Part shown: in pieces, positions 1-8,307 of the stretch
Layout of the letters: every line of letters starts with the position of its first letter
Position numbering within the stretch: position 1 is the first letter of the stretch
Source of the DNA: Elusimicrobiota bacterium
GTDB taxonomy: Bacteria > Elusimicrobiota > Elusimicrobia > UBA1565 > UBA9628
Direction of reading: 5' to 3'
DNA: 64,000 bases
Assembly: GCA_003452935.1 (NCBI GenBank)
Contig: DMMY01000005.1
Coordinates: 184,013-248,012, forward strand
Translations under genes and position numbers: made by a program
Notes under the pieces: generated by a model
The model's database searches: none
Told to the model about the DNA's origin: nothing
What the model saw: only the letters and a program-made list of their open reading frames with translations

Positions 1-582
1 ACGTCCGGGTCGAACCGCGTCATCACCATGGACCTGCACGCGGCCCAGATTCAAGGGTTCTTCGATATTCCCGTGGACCACCTCTTCGCGGCTCCCGTCA
101 TGCTCGACTATTTCCGAAAGAAAAAGCTCGATAATCTGACGGTCGTGTCGCCGGACGTGGGCGGGGTGGAGCGCGCCCGGGCCATGGCCAAGCGCCTGGA
201 AGCCAAGCTGGCCATCGTGGATAAACGGCGGCCGCATCCCAACGAGGCCTCGGTCTATAACATCATCGGCGAGGTGCAAGGCCGCACCGCCCTGATCCTT
301 GACGATATGGTGGACACGGGCGGGACCCTGACCAAGGTGGTGGAGAAGCTGCGGGAATGCGGGGCCCTGAAAGTCTACGCGGCGTGCGTGCATGGGGTCC
401 TCTCCGGGGCGGCCGGAGAATTGATAGAGCGCTCCTCCCTGGAGGAAATGGTGCTCACCGATTCCATCCCCGTGCATCACCTGCATGGGGAAAAAATAAA
501 AGTTCTTTCCATCGCGCCATTGCTGGGCGAGGCCATCCTGCGCAACAACCGCGGGATGTCCATCAGCGAGCTTTTCGTTTGA
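1..582 (+). CDS. prs: Ribose-phosphate pyrophosphokinase (PRPP synthetase), 3' part
   Basis: The reading frame is open from base 1, so the N-terminal part lies outside the window. The product makes PRPP from ribose 5-phosphate and ATP for nucleotide, His, Trp and NAD synthesis in the cytosol. Visible family hallmarks are the early NRVITMDLHAAQIQGFF segment, the VVSPDVGG segment and the PRPP-binding loop LDDMVDTGGT near the middle of the visible part. About 193 residues are present, roughly the last 60% of a normal enzyme. It lies 15 bp upstream of rplY, a common bacterial neighbourhood (prs-rplY-pth). The call is secure. Confidence 0.96.
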   Translation, partial: TSGSNRVITMDLHAAQIQGFFDIPVDHLFAAPVMLDYFRKKKLDNLTVVSPDVGGVERARAMAKRLEAKLAIVDKRRPHPNEASVYNIIGEVQGRTALILDDMVDTGGTLTKVVEKLRECGALKVYAACVHGVLSGAAGELIERSSLEEMVLTDSIPVHHLHGEKIKVLSIAPLLGEAILRNNRGMSISELFV

Positions 583-597
583 ATTGAGGAGACCTCC

Positions 598-1335
598 ATG
601 GAAGACATCAAATTGACGGTTGAAGTCAGGGACGGCAAGGGCACGAAAAAAGATCTTTCGACTCTGCGGGCCCAGGCCCGCGTCCCGGGAGTCGTGTACG
701 GAGGCGATAAGCCGCCGGTGCGCGTGGCGCTCGCCGAGAGGGAATTGCTGGACGCCCGCCGGCGCGGCGGCGTCAACGCGATTTTGCATTTGGTCATGGG
801 CAAGACGGAGGAGACCGTGATAGTCAAGGATCTCCAGCGTCATCCGGTGACCGAACGTTTGGTGCATGCCGACTTCCAGAGAATCTCCCTGACCCAGAAG
901 CTCGAGGCCAAGGTCCCCTTGCGCATCCTGGGCGAAGCCCCGGGCGTCAAGAACTCGGGCGGCATCCTGCAATACGAGCTGCGCGAACTCAGCATCCGCG
1001 CCTTGCCCAAGGACATCCCGCAGGGCATCGACGTGGACGTTTCTCGTCTGGAAATCAACCAGCATATCCTCGTGCGCGAGCTTCCCGTGCCCGCGGGCGT
1101 CGAGGTGTTGGACGCTCCGGAGCATATGGTCGTGAATGTCACCACGATCAAGGTTGTAGAAGAGGCGCCGGCTGCCGCCGCGCCCGCGGGCGAGGCCGCC
1201 GCGGCGGAGCCCGAAGTGGCTTCCACCAAGGGCAAGAAGGACGAGGAAGGCAAACTCGTCAAGGAGACGGCAAAGGGCGCGGCTCCCGCCGCGGAGAAGG
1301 GGAAGGAATCCGCGAAGAAGGAAGGCGAGAAATAA
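598..1335 (+). CDS. rplY: 50S ribosomal protein L25 (CTC/TL5 form)
   Basis: 5S rRNA-binding protein of the large subunit. The N-terminal ~95 residues form the L25 beta-barrel (ARVPGVVYGGDKPP, then HPVTERLVHADFQRI), followed by the CTC/TL5 C-terminal beta domain (VPLRILGEAPGVKNSGG, ELSIRALPKDIP). At 245 aa it is the long form. The last ~55 residues are a low-complexity Ala/Glu/Lys tail. A GAGGAG Shine-Dalgarno sits 6-11 bases before the ATG. It lies between prs and pth and is followed by a strong hairpin pair. Confidence 0.95.
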   Translation: MEDIKLTVEVRDGKGTKKDLSTLRAQARVPGVVYGGDKPPVRVALAERELLDARRRGGVNAILHLVMGKTEETVIVKDLQRHPVTERLVHADFQRISLTQKLEAKVPLRILGEAPGVKNSGGILQYELRELSIRALPKDIPQGIDVDVSRLEINQHILVRELPVPAGVEVLDAPEHMVVNVTTIKVVEEAPAAAAPAGEAAAAEPEVASTKGKKDEEGKLVKETAKGAAPAAEKGKESAKKEGEK

Positions 1336-1343
1336 TCCCATGC

Positions 1344-1394
1344 GCGCGTCGCCTGCGGCGACGCGCTTGGCCGGCCCCCTTCGGGGGGCCGGCC
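1344..1394 (+). terminator. Two tandem hairpins after rplY, probable terminator/attenuator
   Basis: First stem: 1344-1352 pairs perfectly with 1358-1366 (9 bp). Second stem: 1369-1379 pairs perfectly with 1384-1394 (11 bp, nearly all G-C), closed by a TTCG tetraloop and followed by GTTCTT. The U tract is short, so termination may be partial and the element could instead protect the rplY mRNA 3' end. The pth SD follows only 9 bases later. Confidence 0.65.
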
Positions 1395-1416
1395 GTTCTT
1401 CTGAAGGAGCCAAGAG

Positions 1417-2007
1417 TTGTCACCCGAGACCAGCGCTCAAGGAGGAGGCTCCTCCAGCGTCCTGCGGCTCGTGGTGGGGCTGGGCAACCCCGGGCAGCGC
1501 TACGTCCGGACCAGGCACAACGTGGGATTTCGGCTGGTCGAGCGCTTGGCGGGAGACGGGGCGTGGCGGAATTTTGAAGGACTGGGGCAATGGTGCCGCG
1601 AGGGCGGCCTTTTGCTGGCCAAGCCCATGACCTTCATGAACGAATCGGGACGGATGGTTGGAAACTTCGCTCGTTTTCATAGGATCAAGCCCTCCGAGCT
1701 CCTGGTCTGCTTTGACGACGTCTCCCTGGCTCTCGGGCGCCTGCGCCTGCGCGCGCGCGGCTCCTCCGGCGGACAGAAGGGGATGGAGTCCGTCCTCGGG
1801 GCTTTCGGGACCGAGGATATCCCGCGGCTGCGCGTAGGGATCGGGCCGCAGACTCCGGGGATGGACTGCGCGGCTTTCGTGCTCTCGCCGTTTAGGCCGG
1901 AGGAGGAGGAACTTTTGGAAAAGGCGCTTGATGAGGCGGCGGCCGCGGTGCGCGCCGCGGCCGTCGAGGGTCTCGAGACCGCCATGAACCGGTATAACCC
2001 CTCATGA
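1417..2007 (+). CDS. pth: Peptidyl-tRNA hydrolase
   Basis: Recycles peptidyl-tRNA released from stalled ribosomes. Motifs in order: VVGLGNPG, the TRHNVGF segment with the catalytic His, KPMTFMNESG with the substrate-binding Asn, and the catalytic Asp in CFDDVSL. The length, 196 aa, is typical. The start is TTG 1417, supported by GAAGGAG at 1403-1409; there is no ATG or GTG upstream of the conserved core. The usually conserved GGHNG loop reads GGQKG here, so the tRNA/peptide-contacting His and Asn are replaced. The stop overlaps the next start (ATGA). Confidence 0.93.
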   Translation: MSPETSAQGGGSSSVLRLVVGLGNPGQRYVRTRHNVGFRLVERLAGDGAWRNFEGLGQWCREGGLLLAKPMTFMNESGRMVGNFARFHRIKPSELLVCFDDVSLALGRLRLRARGSSGGQKGMESVLGAFGTEDIPRLRVGIGPQTPGMDCAAFVLSPFRPEEEELLEKALDEAAAAVRAAAVEGLETAMNRYNPS

Positions 2008-2222
2008 ATCCGCTATTTAAGGTCATCGTCGGCGTTTTGTGTTTTTTGCTGGGCGCGGGCTATTTGTACCGTCCGGATCTCCTTGAGCGCATGTACGCTT
2101 TCCTGCGCGAGACCGTCCTCAATGACGCGCATATCGCTCTGGAGCGCCGCAAATGGGGGGCGTTTTTTCTTCTTGTGGGATGTCTTTTCCTTTATATGGG
2201 CTTGACCGCCATGGGCCGTTGA
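2004..2222 (+). CDS. Small two-helix membrane protein, unknown
   Basis: 72 aa protein with one hydrophobic segment near residues 5-22 and another near 50-68, separated by a charged stretch that probably lies on one side of the membrane. No family is recognised. The start overlaps the pth stop by 4 bp and its own stop shares bases with the next start, so it is translated as part of the pth-pmbA operon. The tight coupling on both sides makes it a genuine gene despite its size. Confidence 0.7.
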   Translation: MNPLFKVIVGVLCFLLGAGYLYRPDLLERMYAFLRETVLNDAHIALERRKWGAFFLLVGCLFLYMGLTAMGR

Positions 2223-3568
2223 TGAGCCTGCAAGAACTCGCCGGCGAGCTTTTGGAATGGATGCGGCGGCAGGATCCCGGCCTGGAGGCCGAGCTGTATC
2301 TGGCGCGCGGCGAAGAGCGCGGCGTTGAGATGCGCGACGGACGCCTGGATAGCGTCCAGCACGGCTCGTCCGAGGGAGCGGGCCTGAGGCTTCTGGCCGA
2401 AGGCCGCGTGGGCTTTGCCTCGGGCGGAGGCGTGACTCCGGAATCCATCCAAGATCTTTACCGCAGGGCCTACGCGCAATTAGGGCATTTGGAGAGCGAC
2501 CCAGCCCGGGATTTTCCCGCCGCGCCCGCGGCGAGTCCGGACCGCGACCTGGAGCGATCCCTTTGGGACGAGAGCCTGTTTTCGCAGCGCATCGAACAAT
2601 TCGCGGCGCGCCTGGAGGCCAGCCACGGCGCGGCCCTGGGCACGGACCGAAGGCTTTCGGCCGTGCTGCGCGCCGGTTACGGTGAATCGCGGGGCGAGAC
2701 CGTCATCGCCAGCACGCGGGGCGTTCTGGCGTCGGATCGCGGGACCTCGGCGAGCGTCGGATTCTCCGTCCTGGCTCGCGAAAGCTCGGAGGTCCAGGTC
2801 GGCTCCGCCTGCCGCTCCGCCTGCAGCGCCGCAGACCTCGATTTCGACGCCGTGGCCGTGCAGGCGGCGCAGCGGGCGGCCGCTCTGCTGGGAGGGCGCA
2901 AGCTGCCCGGCGCGGCGCGGGCCGTGATCTTCGATCCCTGGGCCGCCGGAGAAGTGCTCGACCTGGTAGCCAACCTGCTTTGCGCCGACCAAGTGCAGAA
3001 AGGCAAGTCGCTCCTGGCCGGCAAGCTGGGCGCGCAGGTGGGCTCGGACCTGGTGACTTTCGTCGATGATCCCCGTCGGCCGGGCGGCCTGGGAAGTTGC
3101 CTCTACGATGACGAGGGCTGTCCGACTTCGGCCAAGATCATGATAGAGCGCGGCGTGGTCAGGGAATATTTTTACGATACTTACACGGCCCGCAAAGACG
3201 GACGCCCAGGCAACGCCTCGGCGGGACGAGGGTCCTATAAGGGGCTGCCGAGCCCCACTCATTCCAATTTCTTTTTGTCGCCGGGGACCATGTCCCGCGA
3301 CGCCATCATCTCCGGCACTCGGGATGGGCTTCTGGTCATGGAGATCATGGGGATGCATATGGCCGACCCCATCTCCGGGGAGTTTTCCGTGGGCGTTTCA
3401 GGCCTGGCCGTCGCGAACGGACGCCTGATCCATCCGGTGAAGAAGGCCATGATTTCCGGCAATCTGCTGGACCTGCTGGCTCGCGTCGACGCCGTGGGCG
3501 GCGACCTGACCTTTTACGGCGGCCTGGGCGCGCCGACGTTTCGCGTGGCCGCTCTTAACGTGGCATGA
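2222..3568 (+). CDS. pmbA: TldE/PmbA-type metalloprotease-family protein
   Basis: 448 aa, normal for the TldD/PmbA family. In studied bacteria the TldD-TldE pair forms a protease acting on small peptides such as microcin B17 and CcdA. Family signatures include the N-terminal segment with VEMRDGRLDSVQH, the central GKSLLAGKLGAQVGSDLVTF-type region, the Gly-rich SAGRGSYKGLPSPTHSNFFL stretch, and the C-terminal GNLLDLLARVDAVGGD. The HExxH motif expected of the catalytic TldD partner is not seen, so the PmbA/TldE (non-catalytic) assignment fits. The ATG at 2222 overlaps the previous stop. No TldD partner lies in the window. Confidence 0.88.
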   Translation: MSLQELAGELLEWMRRQDPGLEAELYLARGEERGVEMRDGRLDSVQHGSSEGAGLRLLAEGRVGFASGGGVTPESIQDLYRRAYAQLGHLESDPARDFPAAPAASPDRDLERSLWDESLFSQRIEQFAARLEASHGAALGTDRRLSAVLRAGYGESRGETVIASTRGVLASDRGTSASVGFSVLARESSEVQVGSACRSACSAADLDFDAVAVQAAQRAAALLGGRKLPGAARAVIFDPWAAGEVLDLVANLLCADQVQKGKSLLAGKLGAQVGSDLVTFVDDPRRPGGLGSCLYDDEGCPTSAKIMIERGVVREYFYDTYTARKDGRPGNASAGRGSYKGLPSPTHSNFFLSPGTMSRDAIISGTRDGLLVMEIMGMHMADPISGEFSVGVSGLAVANGRLIHPVKKAMISGNLLDLLARVDAVGGDLTFYGGLGAPTFRVAALNVA

Positions 3569-3729
3569 GCATCGATCCCGAACTCCTCGGCATGCTCGTT
3601 TGTCCGGCTTGCCGGGCCTCGCTCGAGGATCGGCCCCTGACCGCCGATCTTTTCTGCCCGGGGTGCGGCCGCCGCTACCTGGTCCGCGACGGCATCCCGG
3701 ATCTTGTCGTCGGGGGATCGGAATCTTGA
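3565..3729 (+). CDS. Trm112-like (UPF0434) zinc-binding small protein
   Basis: 54-residue frame starting at the ATG that overlaps the pmbA stop (ATGA) and ending at TGA 3727-3729. It begins MSIDPELLGMLVCPACRA and has two CxxC pairs (CPAC and CPGC) followed by YLVRDGIPDLV, the layout of the Trm112/UPF0434 family (E. coli YcaR-like). In eukaryotes and archaea Trm112 activates methyltransferases; the bacterial role is unclear. Size and motif agree with the family. Confidence 0.82.
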   Translation: MSIDPELLGMLVCPACRASLEDRPLTADLFCPGCGRRYLVRDGIPDLVVGGSES

Positions 3730-3760
3730 CAGGCCCCGGCTGGTTTTGGAGGATGGCGTT

Positions 3761-4684
3761 ATGATGAGCTTCTGGTCGGTTTTAGCGGTCTTTATTGTCA
3801 CGGTTTGCGCCCAATCCCGCGACGTCTTGCGCGCGAGCGCCGCAGCGGCCCTTGATTCGGCCCAAGCCGCCGCCAGCCTGTCTTTGGAGCGGCAGAAGGC
3901 GGGTCTGATCGGGGAGCACGTCGAGACCGCGACGCTGGCCGCCTCTTCCGCGGCGTTCGCGGCTCAAAACTTGACTCAGGAACTGGCGGCTTCAATGCGG
4001 AGCATGGAATCCGCCGTGCCCGGAGGCCGCGACGTTGATCCGCTCCAAGCGGGACTGGCGCAGGCGCGCCAGCAGTGGGATGCCGTCAGGGGCCGGGCTC
4101 AAGAATCCCGCCGCGCCATCGAAAGGCTGCCGGCCCGGCAAGCGGGCGGTTTCGACGCGCGGCGCAAGGGCCTCGACGATTTGTCCAGGCAGTTGGCCGC
4201 GGCCTTGGACGCGGCGCAGGCCCCGCTGCGGGCCGCGGAAGGGCGCGGCCGGGAATTAGCGCAGCTTTGCGACGCGTCCCAGCGCAGGCGCGCGGACGCG
4301 GCCCGAGCGCAGGCGCAAGCCGGACAAGCGGCTGCCCGGGCGGCAGCCATGGCCGCGGAGCTTAGGCCGGCCGGAGATGAGGTCAAGGCCGCCCTTGAGC
4401 TGCTGACTCAAGACGCGGACGGCGGCCGACGCACCAGGGTCTGGCAGAAGCTCGAACGCTTCAGGGCGATCACGGCCGGCCTCAAGGGCCAATGCATGTC
4501 CCTGCTGGGTCGTGCCGATGAATTCTCCAAGGCCCAAGGCACCTTCCAGAAGGTGAGAACGCAATGTGACGCCTTGAAAAAGCCCGCAGCCTCGGATTTG
4601 GAGCAAGCTCGAAAAAGAATTGATTTGGCGGCGGGTATTCTCGAAAAGATTGAGCTGGGGCTCCAGGGCAAGAGCAAGCCGTAG
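3761..4684 (+). CDS. Exported Ala-rich coiled-coil protein
   Basis: 307 aa from the ATG at 3761, which has a GGAGG SD 8 bases upstream (3748-3752). The N-terminus (MMSFWSVLAVFIVTVCAQS) is a signal peptide or membrane anchor. The rest is almost entirely helical, with Ala/Arg/Gln/Leu-rich heptad-like sequence (for example residues 150-260), few aromatics and no enzymatic motif. It probably forms an extended periplasmic coiled coil. No family is recognised. It follows the pmbA-Trm112 operon by 31 bp and may be part of it. Confidence 0.6.
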   Translation: MMSFWSVLAVFIVTVCAQSRDVLRASAAAALDSAQAAASLSLERQKAGLIGEHVETATLAASSAAFAAQNLTQELAASMRSMESAVPGGRDVDPLQAGLAQARQQWDAVRGRAQESRRAIERLPARQAGGFDARRKGLDDLSRQLAAALDAAQAPLRAAEGRGRELAQLCDASQRRRADAARAQAQAGQAAARAAAMAAELRPAGDEVKAALELLTQDADGGRRTRVWQKLERFRAITAGLKGQCMSLLGRADEFSKAQGTFQKVRTQCDALKKPAASDLEQARKRIDLAAGILEKIELGLQGKSKP

Positions 4685-4697
4685 CCAGTCCTAGGCG

Positions 4698-4722
4698 GGC
4701 CTGGGCCTTATGTCGCCAGGCC
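4698..4722 (+). terminator. Weak hairpin after the coiled-coil gene
   Basis: 4698-4704 pairs perfectly with 4716-4722 (7 bp, 11-base loop), 14 bases after the stop codon. There is no T tract, so intrinsic termination is doubtful. Confidence 0.3.
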
Positions 4723-4766
4723 GGCAGCCGAAAGGCCTATAGTCCCATTTCCGGCCTGGAGTAAAC

Positions 4767-4772
4767 TATATA
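4767..4772 (+). promoter_or_regulatory. -10 element placing transcription start at ATG 4780
   Basis: TATATA lies exactly 7 bases before ATG 4780 and no Shine-Dalgarno is present, consistent with a leaderless mRNA. This favours ATG 4780 over the in-frame GTG 4774. No good -35 is visible. Confidence 0.5.
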
Positions 4773-4779
4773 CGTGCCC

Positions 4780-7095
4780 ATGACTTGGCGCGCTTGGCTG
4801 GCTGCGAGCCTTTCCTCGGTCATCCTCCTTCTGTCTCCGGGCCCGGAGGCCCTGGCCGGCGCCGCCAGGGCGGTTTCCTCGGCAAAAGCGCTTCCGGCCT
4901 CGGGCACGATCCAGGCCGTGCGCCGCCTGGATTTCGTTACCGGCTTAAGCGCGGCTGCGTCCTTGGGCCGATTGGATCTCAAGGCGCCCGGTCTCGCGCC
5001 TTCTTCCCTGCCGCGGGTTTCCGGGTTGTCGGCACGCCCGGCCGCCCCGGCGGCTTCTGAGTCGGCCGCCGCGTCGTTCTCCGGCGAGACCTCTCTCGTC
5101 GAAGTCGGGCCAGCGGCGGCGCTTCCAGAGAGCCTGAAGGCTTCTGTCGCCGAAAAAGACGCTTCCTCCGCCGACTCCAGTCTCGAAACTCTAAAGACCG
5201 GCGTCGAAGACCTGCAGGAAGCCCAGGCGCCGGCCCAAAAAGAATCGGTCCTGCACCGTATTTTCAGCGGCTTGCGGCGCGCTCCTGTAGAGCAGGCGCT
5301 GCCCCCAGAGGAGGGCCTTGGCGCTGCGCCGGCCTCGGGCCTTGTCCCTGCCCGGGTGCTGGAAAAGGCGGCGCCGCAAGGACCGGCTGTCCCGGTCCCG
5401 GATTACAACAAAAAAGGGCTCTGGGCGTTTTTCATCACGAATACTCTCGGTCGTCTCTGCTTCATTCTGACTTCCATCGCGTATCCTTTCGTGGCGATCC
5501 CCGCGCTCGGCGGGGGGCTTCTGGGCAGGGGTCTTTTGGGAACCTTGCTGGCTCTGGGGCCATTGGCCGGGATTCTGGGCGGTCCGCTCAGCGGCATAAT
5601 AGCCGACCGGCTCTCGGTGCGCAATTCCATGGTCATCAATATGGTGCTGCGTTCTGTTTTGAGCTTGGTCTTGCCCGCTTTCGCTTGGCTGGGGATCCTG
5701 AATTTCTGGACGCTGCTCATAGCCGGCGTGGCCAACGGTTTCATGCTCTCCTCTTTCGCGACCACGGACGGAGCCACTTTGCGGCGTTTGGCGGGCAGCC
5801 TTAAGGAAACGTTCACGGCTTTCTCTTCACTCCACTACGTGGGCATTCAGGTGTTGTTCGGACTTGTTCTGGGCATTGGCGCGATCGTCGACAATTTCAA
5901 CCCCCTCATGCCTTTCCTGCTTTCGGCGTTGGTCAACGGCCTGATCAACGTGGCGCTGTTGTGGTTCTTCATGCCCAACGACCCGCCTCAAGCCGTGAAC
6001 AAGCCGTCGTTTAATCTCCTGGGCAAGGCCTATGGCTGGCTCGGGAAATATTGGAAGGAACTGTTGATTGTGGCGGGAGCTGTGGCTTCATACGTCATCG
6101 TGCAATCGCCGCTGCCCATAGCCGCGGCGTTCTTTTATTGGGTCCTGCGCACGGATACCGCCCGGAACCTTCGCGCCGGTGTTTATCGAGAGGTTTCGCC
6201 GCGCGAAAAAGAAATTGCCGAACGCCTGGCTGAGCTGGAAAAATCCGGAGGCAGCGAGGCGGAAATAAGGGGACTCAAGGCCGAGGCCAAAAAATATCAA
6301 CACAGGCAGTTCGTCACGCTCTTCTTTCATGCCGTCCAGGCTGTTTTGACTTTTCCCTTGCAGAACTACGCCTTGCCTCTCATGGCTTTGGCCTTGGTAG
6401 GCGCTACCGGCAAGGCTCTTCTTTTAGGCCAGCTTTTGGGCGCGATATTCTTCGGCAACCTCGTCTCCGTCGCCTCCCGGATTCGCCTCCCCGAGATCAA
6501 GCTGCCTTTCATCAGGGGCAAGGTCGCGGGCCAACGCATCGTGCAGGCAGGAGTCCTGGTCCTGGCTGCCGCGTTGGTGTTCGTTATCCTGGTTCCGGGA
6601 AGTTTCCTGGCCGCGGCCGCGGCTGTTGCCGTCGCCGCGGGACTGATGTGGGCTACAGGGCACATCTCAAATAGAGATTGGATAAAATTTCTCGGACTAG
6701 GCCTGGCCGGCATTTGGCTGCCGTATCTGGCGTGGACAATGCCGGCTTTCGCGGCCATCATGAGCGTGAAAACCGCCCTGTTTTTATCCTTGCTCCTTTA
6801 TGGCATGTTCACCGGGCCCGCGACCGTTTCCTTCAACGCCTATCTGCAAGCCAATACGCCCAAGGAGGACATGGGCAAGGTTTACGGCGTGGGCAGTTCC
6901 TTCTTCAACACCTTCAACTCATTCGGTTATGGGCTGCTGGCCCTGGCCGCGGGCCAGTTCGCGCTTGGCTTTCCCGCGCTGCTGCTGCCCATCTGCATCG
7001 CCTTCACGATCGGGGGACTGCTCTTCTGGCTGGCGCCGAGGCATATGCCCGGCCTGCCGGATAGCGTCCTTAAAAAGCCCCCGACGACCTTCTGA
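4780..7095 (+). CDS. MFS-like permease with secretory leader and ~190-residue N-terminal extension
   Basis: 771 aa. Residues ~1-26 form a typical signal peptide (MTWRAWLAASLSSVILLLSP, then ALAG). Residues ~27-205 are low-complexity Ala/Ser/Pro-rich. The membrane domain begins around residue 208 (GLWAFFITNTLGR) and shows about 12 hydrophobic segments, an MFS motif-A-like SGIIADRLSVRN, and a charged central loop (KEIAERLAELEK) between the two halves. The substrate is unknown. A cleaved leader in front of an MFS domain is odd because canonical MFS N-termini are cytoplasmic. The gene stands alone and converges with the lipoprotein gene at 7102. Confidence 0.75.
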   Translation: MTWRAWLAASLSSVILLLSPGPEALAGAARAVSSAKALPASGTIQAVRRLDFVTGLSAAASLGRLDLKAPGLAPSSLPRVSGLSARPAAPAASESAAASFSGETSLVEVGPAAALPESLKASVAEKDASSADSSLETLKTGVEDLQEAQAPAQKESVLHRIFSGLRRAPVEQALPPEEGLGAAPASGLVPARVLEKAAPQGPAVPVPDYNKKGLWAFFITNTLGRLCFILTSIAYPFVAIPALGGGLLGRGLLGTLLALGPLAGILGGPLSGIIADRLSVRNSMVINMVLRSVLSLVLPAFAWLGILNFWTLLIAGVANGFMLSSFATTDGATLRRLAGSLKETFTAFSSLHYVGIQVLFGLVLGIGAIVDNFNPLMPFLLSALVNGLINVALLWFFMPNDPPQAVNKPSFNLLGKAYGWLGKYWKELLIVAGAVASYVIVQSPLPIAAAFFYWVLRTDTARNLRAGVYREVSPREKEIAERLAELEKSGGSEAEIRGLKAEAKKYQHRQFVTLFFHAVQAVLTFPLQNYALPLMALALVGATGKALLLGQLLGAIFFGNLVSVASRIRLPEIKLPFIRGKVAGQRIVQAGVLVLAAALVFVILVPGSFLAAAAAVAVAAGLMWATGHISNRDWIKFLGLGLAGIWLPYLAWTMPAFAAIMSVKTALFLSLLLYGMFTGPATVSFNAYLQANTPKEDMGKVYGVGSSFFNTFNSFGYGLLALAAGQFALGFPALLLPICIAFTIGGLLFWLAPRHMPGLPDSVLKKPPTTF

Positions 7096-7101
7096 GATCG
7101 G

Positions 7102-7542
7102 CTATATCTGCCGGTCTATGACGATGTGGATGCGCCGGTCCCCGGGATAGGCCATGTTGGGATGAGTGCCTTCCAAGTCGCCGCGCTTGGCCGTTCCCAC
7201 CGCGCCATGGCTGTTCATTTGGACTTGGATGCGCAGGGGAGTGTCAGCGGGCGGGTCCGGGATGATGAGGTCGTCCGGGCCGAGGCTGAACTTGACCGGA
7301 AATTGGGGGTTGACGATGCGCTGCACGGCCACGGGCACGTCCCCCTGGTTCTTGGCGACGATGAACAAGACGCAGTTGCCCTGCGGCAGCCGATGCTGGA
7401 GTATCGACGCCACCGTGACCGTGCCGGAAAGCCGGAATTCCCTCCTGGCGCATCCGGCTGAAAGCGCGGCCGCGGCCAAGGCCAGGGCGAAGAGTCTTAG
7501 GAGGCTTGCTGCTGGGGGGCGTTGGTCTTGACGGCTAGCCAT
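7102..7542 (-). CDS. Lipoprotein with CcmI/CycH C-terminal-like domain
   Basis: 146 aa. A lipobox LSAGC is present with Cys31 as the lipidation site. The mature part carries the pattern of the small beta domain found at the C-terminus of cytochrome c biogenesis protein CcmI (SGTVTVA near the start, VLFIVAKNQG, FPVKFSLGPDDLIIP, MAYPGDRRIHIVID). In CcmI this domain binds apocytochrome; here it stands alone as a surface or periplasmic lipoprotein with no other Ccm gene nearby. Its start lies inside the preceding DUF1189 gene (46-bp overlap), so it is probably translationally coupled as the last gene of a minus-strand operon. Confidence 0.65.
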   Translation of the reverse strand: MASRQDQRPPAASLLRLFALALAAAALSAGCARREFRLSGTVTVASILQHRLPQGNCVLFIVAKNQGDVPVAVQRIVNPQFPVKFSLGPDDLIIPDPPADTPLRIQVQMNSHGAVGTAKRGDLEGTHPNMAYPGDRRIHIVIDRQI

Positions 7543-8282
7543 ATATAGATGGTGGTCGCGGCCAGGGCCAGGGGGCCGAAGAACGGAACCCTGGCCGGGA
7601 TGATCAGGAGGATGCCTTGGACGGCTATGACCAGGGTTTGGGCGAAGGCGCAGATATTGAACAGGGCCTTGTACTCCAAGCGCGCGTCGGCCACGCCGTT
7701 GATCATGAGCGCGACTAGGGAATAGAAGAGGGTCGAGACGGTTTTCCAGACCATGAAAAGCGCGAAAGCCGCGAGAAATCCGATGGGATATAGGATCGCC
7801 GCGAGTCCTCTTGCGATTTCGCGATAAAAATCGGCGTCGACGACCACGGGCTTGGGATTGGGGGCTTTGGAGAAATCATAGACCTCGACCTTCCCGCCCG
7901 GCTGCATGATGTACATGGCGTTGCCCGTGACATAGGCCAGGACCTTGTTGTCCGCCATGAGCTGGGGGGTGACGGGTTCGGTCCGGGCCGTGTCGAAGGC
8001 GACCGCGATCTTTTCGATCGTGGGATGGCGAACGGTCAAGAGTTCGTTGGTCGGAGTCGAGAGCCGGCCGTTGGCGAAAGTGAGCGTCGGGACGCTGGTT
8101 TCCAGCCACTGGAAGGTGTCCATGATGGCGGGCCAGACGCGGATTTTGAGCATGAACGTGAAAACGGCGGAGAAAATCAAGCCCACGTAGGCCAAATAGA
8201 GAAAACTTCGCCATACTTTTTGCCCGGCTACTTTTCGGTAAAAAGCGATGCTGGTGATGCTGTTGATCGGTTCCAGGATCAT
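7497..8282 (-). CDS. DUF1189 family membrane protein
   Basis: 261 aa. The N-terminus starts with the short helix MILEPINSITSIAFYRKVAG and a first TM (SFLYLAYVGLIFSAVFTFML). A large non-cytoplasmic domain (~residues 50-155) follows, then a cluster of about four TM helices to the C-terminus. This arrangement matches DUF1189, whose function is unknown. The gene follows the M42 peptidase gene after 25 bp and has its own -10-like TATACT 6 bases before ATG. Confidence 0.72.
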   Translation of the reverse strand: MILEPINSITSIAFYRKVAGQKVWRSFLYLAYVGLIFSAVFTFMLKIRVWPAIMDTFQWLETSVPTLTFANGRLSTPTNELLTVRHPTIEKIAVAFDTARTEPVTPQLMADNKVLAYVTGNAMYIMQPGGKVEVYDFSKAPNPKPVVVDADFYREIARGLAAILYPIGFLAAFALFMVWKTVSTLFYSLVALMINGVADARLEYKALFNICAFAQTLVIAVQGILLIIPARVPFFGPLALAATTIYIWLAVKTNAPQQQAS

Positions 8283-8288
8283 ATCGAG

Positions 8289-8294
8289 AGTATA
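8289..8294 (-). promoter_or_regulatory. -10 element before the DUF1189 gene
   Basis: On the minus strand TATACT ends 6 bases before ATG 8282; no SD is present. Suggests an internal leaderless start within the operon. Confidence 0.4.
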
Positions 8295-8307
8295 TCAAAA
8301 ACGCCGG

